This document shows positions 1 to 10,902 of a stretch of 64,000 nt of DNA, one piece after another. The stretch covers positions 3,873,025 to 3,937,024 of the forward strand of contig NW_024735554.1 of assembly GCF_018991925.1 (NCBI RefSeq). The letters are read 5' to 3'. Numbering within the stretch: position 1 is the stretch's first letter; each line of letters opens with the position of its first letter. This DNA is from Homarus americanus. Taxonomy: Eukaryota > Arthropoda > Malacostraca > Decapoda > Nephropidae. Under the pieces are notes generated by a model. The model had not been told where the DNA came from, did no database searches, and was given only the letters and a program-made list of their open reading frames with translations. The position numbers and the translations under genes are program-made.

Positions 1-118
1 CATTAATGTACAGAATATTTTATTTTACGTTTCATAATAAAATCAAAGTTGGATTTAATTTACCAACACAACACACGGGAACATGAGACTGGTGGTAGTG
101 GTGGTGGTGGGCGCGTTT

Positions 119-152
119 GGTTAGGTTAGGTTGAATTAAGTTAGGTTAGGTT
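119..152 (+). repeat. Interstitial TTAGG-like tract
   Basis: Several GGTTA/TTAGG units in imperfect tandem. TTAGG is the usual arthropod telomere repeat; here it is short, degenerate and internal. Similar short tracts occur at about 5691-5713, 19802-19816 and 38427-38441. Confidence 0.6.
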
Positions 153-340
153 AATACTGATTTACGAGGTCACGTAGACTTAATAGATTTACGGTGATAC
201 TTGGAGAATAAATTTAACCCCAGGAAGACAATGGTTTAACCTTTTGACTTCGTTTTAACCGTTTAAGGACGAGGGTTTAACTCTCTGTATTGTGGGGTTT
301 TAACCTTTGGAGAATGATCATCTAAATTCTAACCCCTTGA

Positions 341-342
<2 letters not shown>

Positions 343-374
<32 letters not shown>
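343..374. repeat. (GA)n microsatellite
   Basis: Uninterrupted GA dinucleotide run of about 32 bp. Confidence 0.95.
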
Positions 375-377
<3 letters not shown>

Positions 378-872
378 GGCAGAGTGTGAGAGTCAAAAAG
401 TTCATTACACTACCCTGATCATAGGTGTGAGAGTTGACCATATCATATCCTCTTGTTCAAAGGCTCACATAAGCTGAATACAATAGAGCGTTGACAGTAT
501 AATCCCCTGCCTGTACAAACACCTATGAACAAGTAAACATTTAAAACAATCATACAATCACACTTCATATCCAACTACAAACGTTTCTCTTATGTACAAA
601 CGTTTACACTCTGAATGTAAATGTAATATAACTGATATAATCTGGTTTTATGTAGAGTTAATAACTTTCTTTCCCAGTGTATGAACGTTTTTATGCTTTA
701 GGTAGCCATTAGAGTGGTAGTATCCAGTGTTATGTAGACTACAAAACGTTCCCCTGGTGCTAAAGCCCTAAACGTTTATGGGATCTACCTGTGTTATATA
801 AATGTTAAGGGTTATTTGAAAGGGCAGCAGTGGGGGGGGGTGACTTTGGTTGTGTTCTCTGTGACCCCCTTC

Positions 873-1195
873 AAGGTGTTAAGTCATCGTACTCAACTTA
901 ACCTAACCTCATCGTACTCAAGGTGTTAAGTCATCGTACCTAACCTAACCTCATCGTACTCAAGGGGTTAAGTCATCGTACTCAACCTAACCTCATCGTA
1001 CTCAAGGGGTTAAGTCATCGTACTCAACCTAACCTAACCCCATCGTACTCAAGGGGTTAAGTCATCGTACTCAACCTAACCTCATCGTACTCAAGGTGTT
1101 AAGTCATCGTACTCAACCTAACCTAACCTCATCGTACTCAAGGGGTTAAGTCATCGTACTCAACCTAACCTAACCTAACCTCATCGTACTCACAA
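873..1195. repeat. ~42-52 bp minisatellite rich in CCTAA
   Basis: About seven units, each holding AAGGGGTTAAGTCATCGTAC followed by one to four CCTAA blocks and CTCATCGTACTC. Unit length varies with the number of CCTAA blocks. Related scattered sequence (GACTTAACCCCTTAA, TACTCAAGGGGTTAA) recurs near 9100-9200. Confidence 0.85.
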
Positions 1196-2300
1196 GGCTT
1201 CAGTAATCACACCCAATACACTTCGCAGTATTCAGGACGTCAAGTTACCGAGACTCTCTGATATGAATTGACTGGCGCTGATCCAGTCTCCTGTTAAAAT
1301 CTGAAATTATTAATACTGACAATTTGACGTAAAATCCTTAATCTGTAAACAACTAATGGATGAATCTGTCAGCAATCTCTCGTGGAAAATTGTTAAGTCA
1401 CTCACTGCAGTTTCCTCCATTCATATGTTCTCATGTTCACCAAAAATCGTCTTTGACTCAAATGTTTCCAGTTTTGTATTCAAGGTGAAGTGTAGTTGTC
1501 CGCCCTTGTCAGCTACACAGGTTTCTCGTCTTGCATAATTAATTGGGTTATAATTGTGTCAGGACCTACACACACACATACGCGAGCGCTTAAATGTTTG
1601 GAATTAACTATACATGGGCAAGGAAGCGTATTGATTGGTCCTTGCCTACCATAACGTCAGGAAGAATGGCATATGCTAATTGGTTCCCCCTTCGACACAT
1701 AATATATACCGACATGACGAATGCTGAATTGGTGCTCACTCCACTACTGTGACGTGGCGTGTGCTGATTGGGTATGACGTCTCACAGCTTAACCTCGGAA
1801 ACTATTATATTTTACACAAATTCCCTCTCTATCTCATCTCTCGCTAAAGCTTCTTACATAACGCACTCACATAACACACACACACACATAACGCACTCAC
1901 TTAACGCCAGGCACTCTCAATAAACCGTTACGTATTATTATTATTATTAATCTCACTTATCTATTAGCTTTGTCCTCCCAGATATAGCTTCCTACTGATT
2001 ATTCTCCTCTGAGCTATACTAACTTATATCCAGCTATATCTTTCTAGCTTCCCTTCCTATTGATTACCATCCTATAAGCTATACCATCCAGTAAGCTATA
2101 CCATCCAGTAAGCTATATCACCCACTCTGGTTTGAGCTTTAGCTGCATCAAAGCAAGGGTTGGAGGGCCGATGAAGGACTGGTCTGGTTCAGGAGCTGAG
2201 TGACGCTTTCATCAATCACTCAACTGTGAGGACTCATAGCTACTCTGCCTTATACAGGTAGATGGTGACGGCCACTACAGGTTAATTGTATCTCCCAGGT
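1196..2300. other. Non-coding stretch with a possible promoter-like cluster
   Basis: No coding similarity recognised. The most notable feature is the ATTGG/TGACGT cluster at 1629-1785, listed separately. Confidence 0.4.
1629..1785. promoter_or_regulatory. Cluster of CCAAT (ATTGG) and CRE-like (TGACGT) motifs
   Basis: Four ATTGG pentamers occur within about 150 bp (in TGATTGGTCC, TAATTGGTTCC, GAATTGGTGC and GATTGGGTATGACG). Two TGACGT cores and an AATATATA stretch lie among them. This could be a promoter or enhancer on either strand, or a decayed ~50-bp tandem repeat, since GCTGATTGG/GCTAATTGG contexts recur. No adjoining gene is recognised, so the call is weak. Confidence 0.25.
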
Positions 2301-2376
2301 AAATTATTATTATTATTATTATTATTTCTGTTAATATTAGTTATTATTATTATTGTTGTTGTTTTTATTATCATTA

Positions 2377-2408
<32 letters not shown>
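2301..2408. repeat. (ATT)n microsatellite, interrupted
   Basis: Two ATT/TTA runs (about 2301-2327 and 2338-2408) separated by a short non-repeat segment. Confidence 0.9.
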
Positions 2409-2732
2409 CACTGTTGTTGTTGCCCCAAAAACGTTGTTCAGTTTGACTAAAAACGTTTTCTTCCGCTGGGCCTCCCTCCCTCCCTCCCTCCTGGTAGTAA
2501 CGCGGGCCCCTTTGCCTACAGCCCGTGAGAAGTTTTGACACTCCAGGGAACCAGAGAAAAGTTGATATAAGATACGAGACCAAAGAAACGTTTTTTTTTT
2601 TTTTTTGCATTGCTCATCCAAAAAGGGAAACGTTCTTTGATGGAGAGAAAGCTTGAGGACGTGGCCTTGTTGTTTATAGTACTGAGACCAGAGGAACGTG
2701 TTTTTGTTTTTTTGCAGGACACAACCAGAGGG

Positions 2733-2734
<2 letters not shown>

Positions 2735-2774
<40 letters not shown>
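2735..2774. repeat. (GT)n microsatellite
   Basis: Uninterrupted GT run of about 40 bp. Confidence 0.95.
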
Positions 2775-2777
<3 letters not shown>

Positions 2778-2957
2778 GTTTAATGAAATAAAAACGTTAG
2801 ATGGCGGACGACTCATATTTCTGTTCAGTAAATAGTACAGTACGTCTTATCTACACAAACATTTATAGGAAGGTTTTAGACGAGACAGAGTTGTGTATTG
2901 AAGAGAGGATCCATTAGGTTGTGTAAATAAGAGCAGTTATAGGAAAATGTTAAGCTG

Positions 2958-3042
2958 TATGTCGTGTCGTGTCTTGTTGTGTCGTGTCGTGTCTTGTTGT
3001 GTCGTGCTGTGTCGTGTCGTGTCGTGTCGTGTTGTGTCGTGT
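2958..3042. repeat. (GTCGT)n pentanucleotide array
   Basis: Tandem TGTCG units with variants CTTGT and GCTGT over about 85 bp. Confidence 0.9.
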
Positions 3043-3195
3043 GGTCAATGGCGTATATTTTGGTTTTCAACAAACTCCTCCATATATAATAGTCTGTACA
3101 TACACCATTACTTTGATATACACAAACGTATGTCACCTGTACGTTACTTTTTGTTGCTATTTGTTAAGGATTAAAATTGTATAATATTTTGTTTG

Positions 3196-3228
3196 TGGCG
3201 GCCGTTTTGGATTTAAAAATGGCCGCCA
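3196..3228. repeat. Short perfect-type hairpin
   Basis: TGGCGGCCGTTTT (3196-3208) pairs with AAAATGGCCGCCA (3216-3228) with one mismatch around a 7-nt loop. A related half (GGTGGCCATTTTGGATT) occurs near 5362-5380. It may be a family of small dispersed palindromes; function unknown. Confidence 0.5.
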
Positions 3229-3512
3229 TTTATAAGATTTGTATTTGTGTTTATGTTTATCACGAGTCTGCCTGTAATAATATCACTAGTTTTGGTTCAA
3301 GGCTGAAATACACAGTTGTGTCGATGATGGAGACACAATAATTCCTTGCATTTTCTTCCCTACAACACATCATTAAGGTCTGAACAGCTGCTCTCACACA
3401 CACATCTCTGCTCGTCTTGAACACTGCCGCCGCCCCTCACCACCTGGACGACACTCACAACAATGACCCAAGTCGACTGTCTACTATTAACCAGCCAAGC
3501 TTCAGAGCGTCT

Positions 3513-4401
3513 TCAACTGTTAGGGTGAAGAATAAGAACTCTTCCCATAGGGCAGAGAGGCGGTGAAGTCTCCGGATATGTTTTGCCAAGACGCCAGAGG
3601 ATGGTACTAACAGCTTGACCCTTCCTGTCAATGTGAGGCCCCATCATGCCCACAACTATCTTACACTCGACGCTGCACAGAAATAATTTACCTCCCTTGA
3701 TGGTGTCGTCACGAGGTTCATGTCCAATTCCCAGAGCAGATACGGAAGCTATAACACTTAGATCTGCCTCCAAGAGTTCCTCCAGACAGCATAAATTCCT
3801 TGATGTATCTCTGGTGTGGACCGTCAGTCAGTGTCACTTGCACAAGGTTGTTGATCTGTTTTCTACAAGAATGTAATAGATTGTTTTAGCATTAGAAGAC
3901 TTGAACCCGTCAGTGTAGCTGCCTGTTACACCAAGAAGCAACACCTCTGTCCCTTCCCTGTTAGCATGAATCTATCACTCGGTGTTTACTGATTTAAGAG
4001 GCTATGCATGTTAGACCAACTCGGAGCTACCTGGCCATCGTCCACGCCACGTCAACGTTTCATGAACTTTGGAGATCTCCTTCATGAACCTCCATTATGC
4101 AAGTAATTCAGTATTAGAGGAACTAGTATGTGTGTGTGTACCTCTGGATCGCTGATTAAGTTGTATTACACGAGTTTAAAACACGTGTAGTGAACATACC
4201 CAACAGTGTTTCGCCATAGGAGCTCATTCTCCCCGCCATAACCGGAAACCTTTTTGTCAACAATGACTTCAGAGGCAGGTGTAGCCCGAGCCTAACTGTA
4301 CCAGGTGGGAGAAAAACACCATTTGCATTGATGTTGTCCAGCACAGTATTGGCTATCTGGCTGACAGCTCTGAGTGACTCGGCTCTATGATATGACAGCA
4401 C
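3513..4401 (-). pseudogene. Unrecognised coding-like remnants
   Basis: Two open stretches on the minus strand look protein-like in composition: 3513-3773, with a +1-shifted upstream continuation to about 3876, and 4156-4401. The first reads through GIGHEPRDDTIKGGKL and MMGPHIDRKGQA; upstream in a shifted frame is LTDGPHQRYIKEF. The second contains ANGVFLPPGTVRLGL. The frames are joined only by shifts and stops. This suggests a decayed gene or transposon ORF rather than an active gene. I do not recognise the family and see no clear splice sites linking the parts. Confidence 0.25.
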
Positions 4402-4490
4402 AAATGTTACTCAGTTATGGCTCTCTGGCGGCGCAGGTTATGGTGCATCTATAAAGAGACTATCATGGTGTAGTCGAAGCACTGATAATG

Positions 4491-4492
<2 letters not shown>

Positions 4493-4522
<30 letters not shown>
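4493..4522. repeat. (GT)n microsatellite
   Basis: Uninterrupted GT run of about 30 bp. Confidence 0.95.
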
Positions 4523-4526
<4 letters not shown>

Positions 4527-4591
4527 GGCCTCATCACGTGACTCAGTTGTAGATGCTGTTGTTGACCCCTACAAGATACAGTTGTCCATCA

Positions 4592-4908
4592 TCAACACAC
4601 TCACTTCACCCACCACAACACACTCACTTCACCCACCACAACACACTCACTTCACCCACCACAACACACTCACTTCACCCACCACCAACACACTCACTTC
4701 ACCCACCACAACACACTCACTTCACCCACCACCAACACACTCACTTCACCCACCACAACACACTCACTTCACCCACCACAACACACTCACTTCACCCACC
4801 ACAACACACTCACTTCACCCACCACCAACACACTCACTTCACCCACCACAACACACTCACTTCACCCACCACCAACACACTCACTTCACCCACCACAACA
4901 CACTCACT
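4592..4908. repeat. 21/24-bp minisatellite
   Basis: About 15 units of CACTCACTTCACCCACCACA with an extra CCA in some copies. Because units are multiples of 3, all frames through it stay open; these are not genes. Confidence 0.95.
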
Positions 4909-4944
4909 GTTTTATTGAACCTGATTAAGATACAACAATTCCAC

Positions 4945-4976
4945 GGTTAGGTCAGGTCAGGTCAGGTCAGGTCAGG
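4945..4976. repeat. (AGGTC)n pentanucleotide tract
   Basis: Six AGGTC units in tandem. Confidence 0.9.
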
Positions 4977-5416
4977 AGTCGCCTAGTTTACCCCCAGCAA
5001 CAGTATAAACAACTTTTACTTTGAATAACACCTATGTAGAGTTTACTTGACCACTACACATCAAATAACTTCCAATATCCTTTTTTTTAACATTTACAAA
5101 ATAAACAGTAACTACCCTCAATGTCGATAACAATTCGTAAAAAAAAAAATAAAAAAACTAGAAAAAATATTGTATGGGTTTTGTTGACAATATCTCTAAA
5201 ACATAATAATGAAGTTAGAAATATTAATCGTGGTTCTAACAATAGCTCTAAGTTACATCTGATATTGTAGAACTTAGTATTATTAGGTCGCTTTTGTTAC
5301 CATGATCAAATTTAACTTTTTTATTTTCATTTTTATAAACACAATATACAGTATGTAAGAGGTGGCCATTTTGGATTTTTGTATTAAGTGGTATAGTAAG
5401 AATATCGTCTGGTAGT

Positions 5417-5419
<3 letters not shown>
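4977..5419. other. AT-rich non-coding stretch
   Basis: Several poly-A and poly-T tracts; no coding or RNA feature recognised. Confidence 0.5.

Positions 5420-5473
<54 letters not shown>
5420..5473. repeat. (GA)n microsatellite
   Basis: GA run of about 54 bp. Confidence 0.95.
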
Positions 5474-5475
<2 letters not shown>

Positions 5476-6435
5476 TGTGTATCAACACCTCGAGAACGAC
5501 GTCTTGAGAAACAAACTCAAATACGAGAGACAGTCTTCTCCGTTCTCCCAAGACGACAGGAACACACAACTCGCTTCCCAGGAGATAGTCTGTGTACTGG
5601 TGATGAGACACAAGACATAAAACAGGGAGATGAGAGACACTGAGAGACAGGGAGATGAGAGACAGGGAGAATATCATCCAAGTGTATCATTGGGTTAGGT
5701 TAGGTTACGTTAGGTGGCTCCAGTACTGATCAATATATGTTTTAATGAAATGACGGATATAAAAGTTAAAAACCATCTAAATTAAAACAAAACCCCTTAG
5801 GAAACACACACAAAACAAACACACAAACACACGATACAGCCACTGAGTCAAATCTTGTTTTTTTACAGAGACAAACAGATATAAACTTAAAAACCAAACC
5901 CAGCGTGTAGAACCGAAACTTTGGATAATAAAAACGGCAACAAAGGCTTCTCCTCCCTGGAACACTGAGGAGAGTTAACAGGAAAAGGCATTATCAAGCA
6001 CTGACAGACATCAAAAGAACGATGATTGCAACAGAGGGCAAAAAAAGGGGGGGGGGGAATAAAGACTTCTTCTCGGGTGCTTCTATAACGGGACAATAGG
6101 GGCGTCGTTAGTATATCTTAAGCACACATTGTATATAACGACAGAGGCACGCTATTTTATTGTAGTTGAAGTCATGAACAGCCATATATTTAATTTCAGA
6201 TGCTATATTATTCGTATACATACCTGTCTACTATATTATTCGTATACATACCTGTCTACTACTTCTATACCTGCCTACACCTACCACCATTGCCTTACAC
6301 CCAACTACACCTGCCTGCACCCACCACCTACATCCTACACCCACCACCACCGCATGTTTCCGGGTGTTACTCTGGACACTGGTATTTTGTTCAGGAGAGC
6401 GTGAAGAACAGCGAGACTAAGGCCATCTGTTACAA
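5474..6435. other. Non-coding stretch, no gene recognised
   Basis: Nothing protein-like beyond short repeat-driven frames. A small direct repeat of TATATTATTCGTATACATACC lies at about 6203-6253. Confidence 0.5.
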
Positions 6436-6439
6436 CACA

Positions 6440-6560
6440 CCACCCACCTGCCACTACCACCACCTGCCACTACCACCCACCTGCCACTACCACCACCTGC
6501 CACTACCACCACCTGCCACTACCACCACCTGCCACTATCACCACTACCACCACCATCACC
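6440..6560. repeat. 15-19 bp CACCTGCCACTACCA minisatellite
   Basis: Six or seven units of CACCTGCCACTACCAC with small length variants. Confidence 0.85.
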
Positions 6561-6654
6561 TGGCAATACCTGTCCATGTGACAACGAAAATAGGTAACTG
6601 AGCATACTACCAGGTGATGTGAAAAGTACCTGACCAGGTATACAGATGGCCCAT

Positions 6655-6787
6655 ATTCCAGGTAACTAGTTGACCAGGTGAGTAGATAGATGTTCAGGTG
6701 TCTAGATGACCAGGTGTCTAGGTGGTCAGGTGACTAGATGACCAGGTGTCTAGGTGGTCAGGTGACTAGATGACCAGGTGATCAGGT
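6655..6787. repeat. ~32-bp minisatellite (AGGTGACTAGATGACC type)
   Basis: Alternating AGGTGACTAGATGACC and AGGTGTCTAGGTGGTC half-units, two full copies plus degenerate flanks. Confidence 0.75.
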
Positions 6788-7123
6788 GTGCTCACAATAA
6801 AACACCGCCACTGTCGAAGGAAGGCGGGCGTGTGCTCCTGTGGGCTGGCTGCTATTACGAGTCATTCTGGGGAGCCGGTGAAGACGGGTGAATCTTTGCC
6901 CGGCGTAGTTTCCATAAAAAACTCATTCTGGGGTAATGGGAAGACGAGCGAATCATCCTGTGAAGTAGTTTCCATGAGGGGTCCATTTTCTGCAGGCAGG
7001 AATACGCCAGACGCTGTTAATTGCCCGTGTCGGCGATGTTTTGTCACGGTAAGGATTTCACCCCATTGCTAATGTCAGTCTGTCTACACAACATCAAGCT
7101 CCGAGTCATCAAGCAGGACGCTC

Positions 7124-7128
<5 letters not shown>

Positions 7129-7159
<31 letters not shown>
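7129..7159. repeat. (GT)n microsatellite
   Basis: GT run of about 30 bp. Confidence 0.95.
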
Positions 7160-7161
<2 letters not shown>

Positions 7162-7683
7162 ACGATATAGTTGGTCTGGTCTTCGCCTCTTCCAGGCTGA
7201 TGGCGACTGTCTCGAGGACCAGTAGTCTGTGGCTCGTCTGTGGTGGGTGATAAGACGCTGTGGCTCCTCCCTCACCAACAACTCTCAAAGTCAAGATGGA
7301 GGAGCCACTTATTCTGTCGCGCGTCTGAGGTGGAAGATAAGCCCCTGTGGCTCCTCTCTCTCTCTCTGACAGTTTAGTTTACTTGCTTTGCTCTCTCTCT
7401 CCAGGACAGTGAAATATATCTCAAGATTTTACTGGTACTGTCTCTCTCGTTCTCCCTCAGTGGCAGTGAAGTTTATGAAAGGGTTTTGCTGCCAACATCT
7501 GTAAACTAAAACCTTCAGCTGGTCACGGTTACCAGTTTGCTTACTCCAGTACTTGTGTGTTGGGATATTTGTTCCGGATTTTTGCAAGGCGTAGAATGAG
7601 AGATCGATGGTGGTGGTGGTACAGCCAAGGTGGGTCTGTCGTAGGTCGTCTTTCTTGTGGCATAAACTCTCTTGTTCGTCCTG
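7160..7683. other. Non-coding stretch, no gene recognised
   Basis: Contains a roughly 110-bp imperfect direct duplication (TGGTGGGTGATAAGACGCTGTGGCTCC versus GGTGGAAGATAAGCCCCTGTGGCTCC) and CT-rich segments. No protein similarity seen. Confidence 0.4.
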
Positions 7684-8126
7684 GTAGTGGGGTCAGGTAG
7701 TGGTAGTGAGGTCAGGAGGTGATACTGGGGTCAGGAGGTGATAGTGGGGTCAGGTGATAGTGGGGTCAGGAGGTGATACTGGGGTCAGGAGGTGATACTG
7801 GGGTCAGGAGGTGATACTGGGGTCAGGAGGTGAGTGGGGTCAGAGGTGATAGTGATCAGTAGGTGATAGGGGTCAGGAGGTGAGTGGGTCAGGAGGTGAT
7901 AGTGTGGGGTCAGGAGGTGATAGTGGGGTCAGGAGGTGATAGTGGTGTCAGGAGGTGATACTGGGGTCAGGTAGTGGTAGTGGGGGTCAGAGGTGATAGG
8001 TGGGGTCAGGTAGCGGTAGTGGGCTCAGGAGGTGATAGTGGGGTCAGGAGGTGATAGTGGGGTCAGGAGGTGATAGTGGGGTCAGGTAGTGGTAGTGGGG
8101 TCAGGAGGTGGTAGTGGGGTCAGGTG
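7684..8126. repeat. ~19-bp GGGGTCAGGAGGTGATAGT minisatellite
   Basis: About 22 units with variants GGTAGTGGTAGT and GATACT. Dense G-runs occur on the plus strand. Confidence 0.9.
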
Positions 8127-8182
8127 AGGAATATTAACAGTAAGGACACCAACATGTCTCAAGTAATGTATTAGGACTCTTT

Positions 8183-8545
8183 AAAGAACATAAGAACTTA
8201 AGAAAATAAGGAGTCTGCAATAGGCCGGTTGGTCTGTGCATGGCAGTTCCTGTCGAGAGTTACTACCACTCTCTATCATCGTCCACCACCCTATTTGTGA
8301 ACCAGTTCCTTCCTATCTCCCTCCTAAACCTAAACTTATCCAACTTGAATCCGTTGCTCCGAGTCCTATCCTGCTCGGATATTATAAGAACTTTATCTAT
8401 ATCTCCTTTATTGATTCCTTTCACCCACTTAAATACTTCTATCATATCTCCCCGCACTCTTCGTCTTTCAAGGGAATGCAAGTTTAGTTTCTTTGATCTA
8501 TCTTGATATGGAAGGTTTTAAGTCCCGGAATCATTTTCGGATTCT
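8183..8545 (-). mobile_element. 5'-truncated CR1/jockey-like LINE 3' end
   Basis: The minus strand encodes the typical non-LTR reverse transcriptase C-terminus: HSLERRRVRGDMIEVFKWV, then NGFKLDKFRFRREIGRNWF and NRVVDD. The plus-strand left edge begins with GAACATAAGAAC, the 3'-terminal octamer repeat (ATAAGAAC) shared with the copies near 14500 and 42920. Only the extreme C-terminus and 3' UTR remain, so it cannot move. Family assignment to CR1/jockey-type elements rests on this C-terminal pattern. Confidence 0.8.
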
Positions 8546-9287
8546 ATTGTTAAAGACTTCCCTTCCAGCACGGCCCTGAAGGTAGTCACTAAGGAGGTGT
8601 ATAACTTCATCATGATAATCCCTGACGCCTGAATATTCTTACCAGGAAGGTGATATTGAGGACAGACATACTGAAGGACGTTAATGATGTCTAACACAAC
8701 ACATCTGATGGTGGCGTCTTAGAACACCTTATGTCTGTCCACTGTGAGGGTCAGCGTGTGACCGACGACAGAGTTAATAATCTTTCCTGGTACCAAACTG
8801 TCTGCCATTTAACAGTCACTCAAGTTCCTGTCTCTAAGGTTTTACCAGAAATTGACAGCAGTGAGAGCAGGTAAGTATAGATGGTTTTGACATCTCTTCT
8901 GCTTCTGCTTTTCAGGAGTGTAACAGCGTATTTATTTTCCAAGAGAGTTGTTTACCTCGTGGGGGTGAATAAGAAGACGTGTTCGTTGGTCCGGACATCC
9001 TCGTGGGACCAGTCTTGAGATGATCTTGTTGCCAGGTCGAGTGGTCTTGTCAGGTCCCTTGACTTTATCCTTACCGAGTGTCTTAACTCCTTGACCACGA
9101 TGACTTAACCCCTTAACTGTGAGTACGTTATTTTAAACCTTTGACCACAATGACTTAACCCATTCTCAGGTTAATATCATCATACTCAAGGGGTTAATAA
9201 ATCTGAAAGAGGCTGGCCACATTCTGAAGCAGTTAAAGATTTTTTTATTCAATATCGTGATGTAGTAAGCCAGGTACACATAACTGG
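8546..9287. other. Non-coding stretch, no gene recognised
   Basis: No protein similarity seen. Between 9100 and 9200 there are dispersed copies of the GACTTAACCCCTTAA motif of the 873-1195 minisatellite. Confidence 0.5.
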
Positions 9288-9678
9288 CTCTCGTACACAT
9301 CTGGCTGTCTCCCCGTCACCACTTGTCGTTGTACACATCTGGCTGTCTCCCCGTCACCACTTGTCATCGTACACATCTGGCTGTCTCCCCGTCACCACTT
9401 GTCATCGTACACATCTGGCTGTCTCCCTGTCACCACTTGTCATCGTACACACATCTGGCTGTCTCCCGTCACCATTTGTCGTTGTACACATCTGGCTGTC
9501 TCCCCCGTCACCACTTGTCATCGTACACATCTGGCTGTCTCCCCGTCCCACGTCACCACTTGTCGTTGTACACATCTGGCTGTCTCCCCGTCACCACTTG
9601 TCATCGTACACATCTGGCTGTCTCCCCGTCACCACTTGTCATCGTACACATCTGGCTGTCTCCCCGTCACCACTGCAG
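9288..9678. repeat. ~38-bp minisatellite
   Basis: About ten units of GTACACATCTGGCTGTCTCC followed by CCGTCACCACTTGTCATC or CGTTG variants. Units are pyrimidine-rich on the plus strand; the last unit ends CACCACTGCAG, a plausible splice acceptor for the next feature. Confidence 0.9.
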
Positions 9679-9746
9679 CCTCTAGACGTGGTGTGGGAGG
9701 TCGTGTCTCCGAGCTTCACATCTTGTCTGTCGAGAGAACGGCCGCT
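9679..9746 (+). CDS. Possible Ig-domain exon fragment
   Basis: A 68-bp segment lies between CACCACTGCAG (acceptor-like, ending 9678) and GTAAGT (consensus donor, starting 9747). In one frame it reads GGRVSELHILSVERTAA. This resembles the E-strand region that precedes D-x-G-x-Y-x-C in immunoglobulin domains. It lies on the strand opposite to the Dpr-like exon at 12099. The evidence is one good donor, a fair acceptor and a short motif. It could equally be a chance frame, and no neighbouring exon was found. Confidence 0.25.
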
Positions 9747-10264
9747 GTAAGTTACTCCTTCCTTGGTCTCTGACTGTGACGGTTCCAGCCTGTTGGTTTA
9801 CTGGTGGTCATTTTTTGCCTGCTGGGGGGATACATTCTAGAGGTCTTTGATACGTGACCGCTAGAGGTTAATGACGTCTCCGCCTGAAGTCTTCAGTTTA
9901 TTTATCTCTCAGTGTGTCTGTAGACCACTGGGAGAGTGTGTCTTATTCTCCATCTTCCACTCCTCCACAAACTTGTGTATATTCTTGTTTCCTTTACACT
10001 GACCACTTGTACACACCCCAAAAAATGTATCTTGACGGAGGTGATCGATGAATTTCAAAATGAACACCGAGATTCCTGTTGTCTCGGTAGGGTTGGTAAA
10101 TTTCTTCCTCCGTTGTGTCATATTGTCTCACACAAAATCGTTAACATACTACTAAAAAATAGTGTACACATCGTCCAGCTGCCGGACTCACGCCCGTATT
10201 ATTAAACAACATCTTCCCCTTGAAGAGGGTCGTCGTGTTTCAACCCGAGTTTTAAACTAAATGA
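9747..10264. other. Non-coding stretch, no gene recognised
   Basis: No convincing coding frame, RNA or repeat. Confidence 0.5.
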
Positions 10265-10414
10265 GTCCTGAGGGACACCGCAGTACAGTACTTAACGGGG
10301 TGGTGTGACGGTAAAATGAACTAATTCCAATATTATAAATTAATTTTATTGGAATTAGTTCATTTTACCGCCACACCACCCCGTTAAGTACTGTACTGCA
10401 ATGTCCCTCAGGAC
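10265..10414. mobile_element. 150-bp foldback (MITE-like) palindrome
   Basis: Arms 10265-10332 and 10347-10414 are 68 nt each. They are reverse complements except for three mismatches and surround a 14-nt AT loop (TTATAAATTAATTT). Arms begin GTCCTGAGGGACA. No clear target-site duplication is visible. The structure fits a foldback or MITE-type non-autonomous DNA element, or a locally generated palindrome. It could fold into a long stable hairpin if transcribed. Confidence 0.7.
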
Positions 10415-10436
10415 ACTGCGTAAGGACCTCCGTTAC

Positions 10437-10745
10437 TCAGGCCACACCCACGTTACTCAGGCCACGCCCACGTTAATCAGGCCACGCCCCCCGTTACTCA
10501 GGCCACGCCCACGCTAATCAGGCCACGCCCACGTTAATCAGACCACACCCCCGTTACTCAGGCCACGCCACGTTAATCAGGCCACGCCCTCGTTACCAGG
10601 CCACACCCCCGTTACTCAGGCCACACCCCCCGTTAATACTCAGGCCACGCCCACGTTACCAGGCTACACCCACGTTACCTGGTGTCATACACCGTTACTC
10701 ACAGGCCACGCCCACGCTACTCAGGCCACGCCCACGTTACGCGGT
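10437..10745. repeat. ~20-bp CAGGCCACGCCCACGTTACT minisatellite
   Basis: About 15 units with TTACT/TTAAT and CACGCCC/CACACCC variants, beginning directly after the foldback element. Confidence 0.9.
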
Positions 10746-10902
10746 CAAGTAGTGTAAGTAGTACCTCGACTTGAGATATGCCAATAACAGGGTCAAGTGT
10801 TGGAAGATACCTGGCGAGTCGTCAGGATGATTCTAACTTCAGTCATGGTTGCGATTATCGAGGGAGTGAAGACATACTGACACACCCACAACGCCGCTTC
10901 CC

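Larger units (their letters stand above)
1..872. other. Non-coding stretch, no gene recognised
   Basis: AT-rich sequence with no open frame resembling a known protein. It contains a short TTAGG-type tract and a GA microsatellite, listed separately. A G-run lies at about 832-840. Confidence 0.5.
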
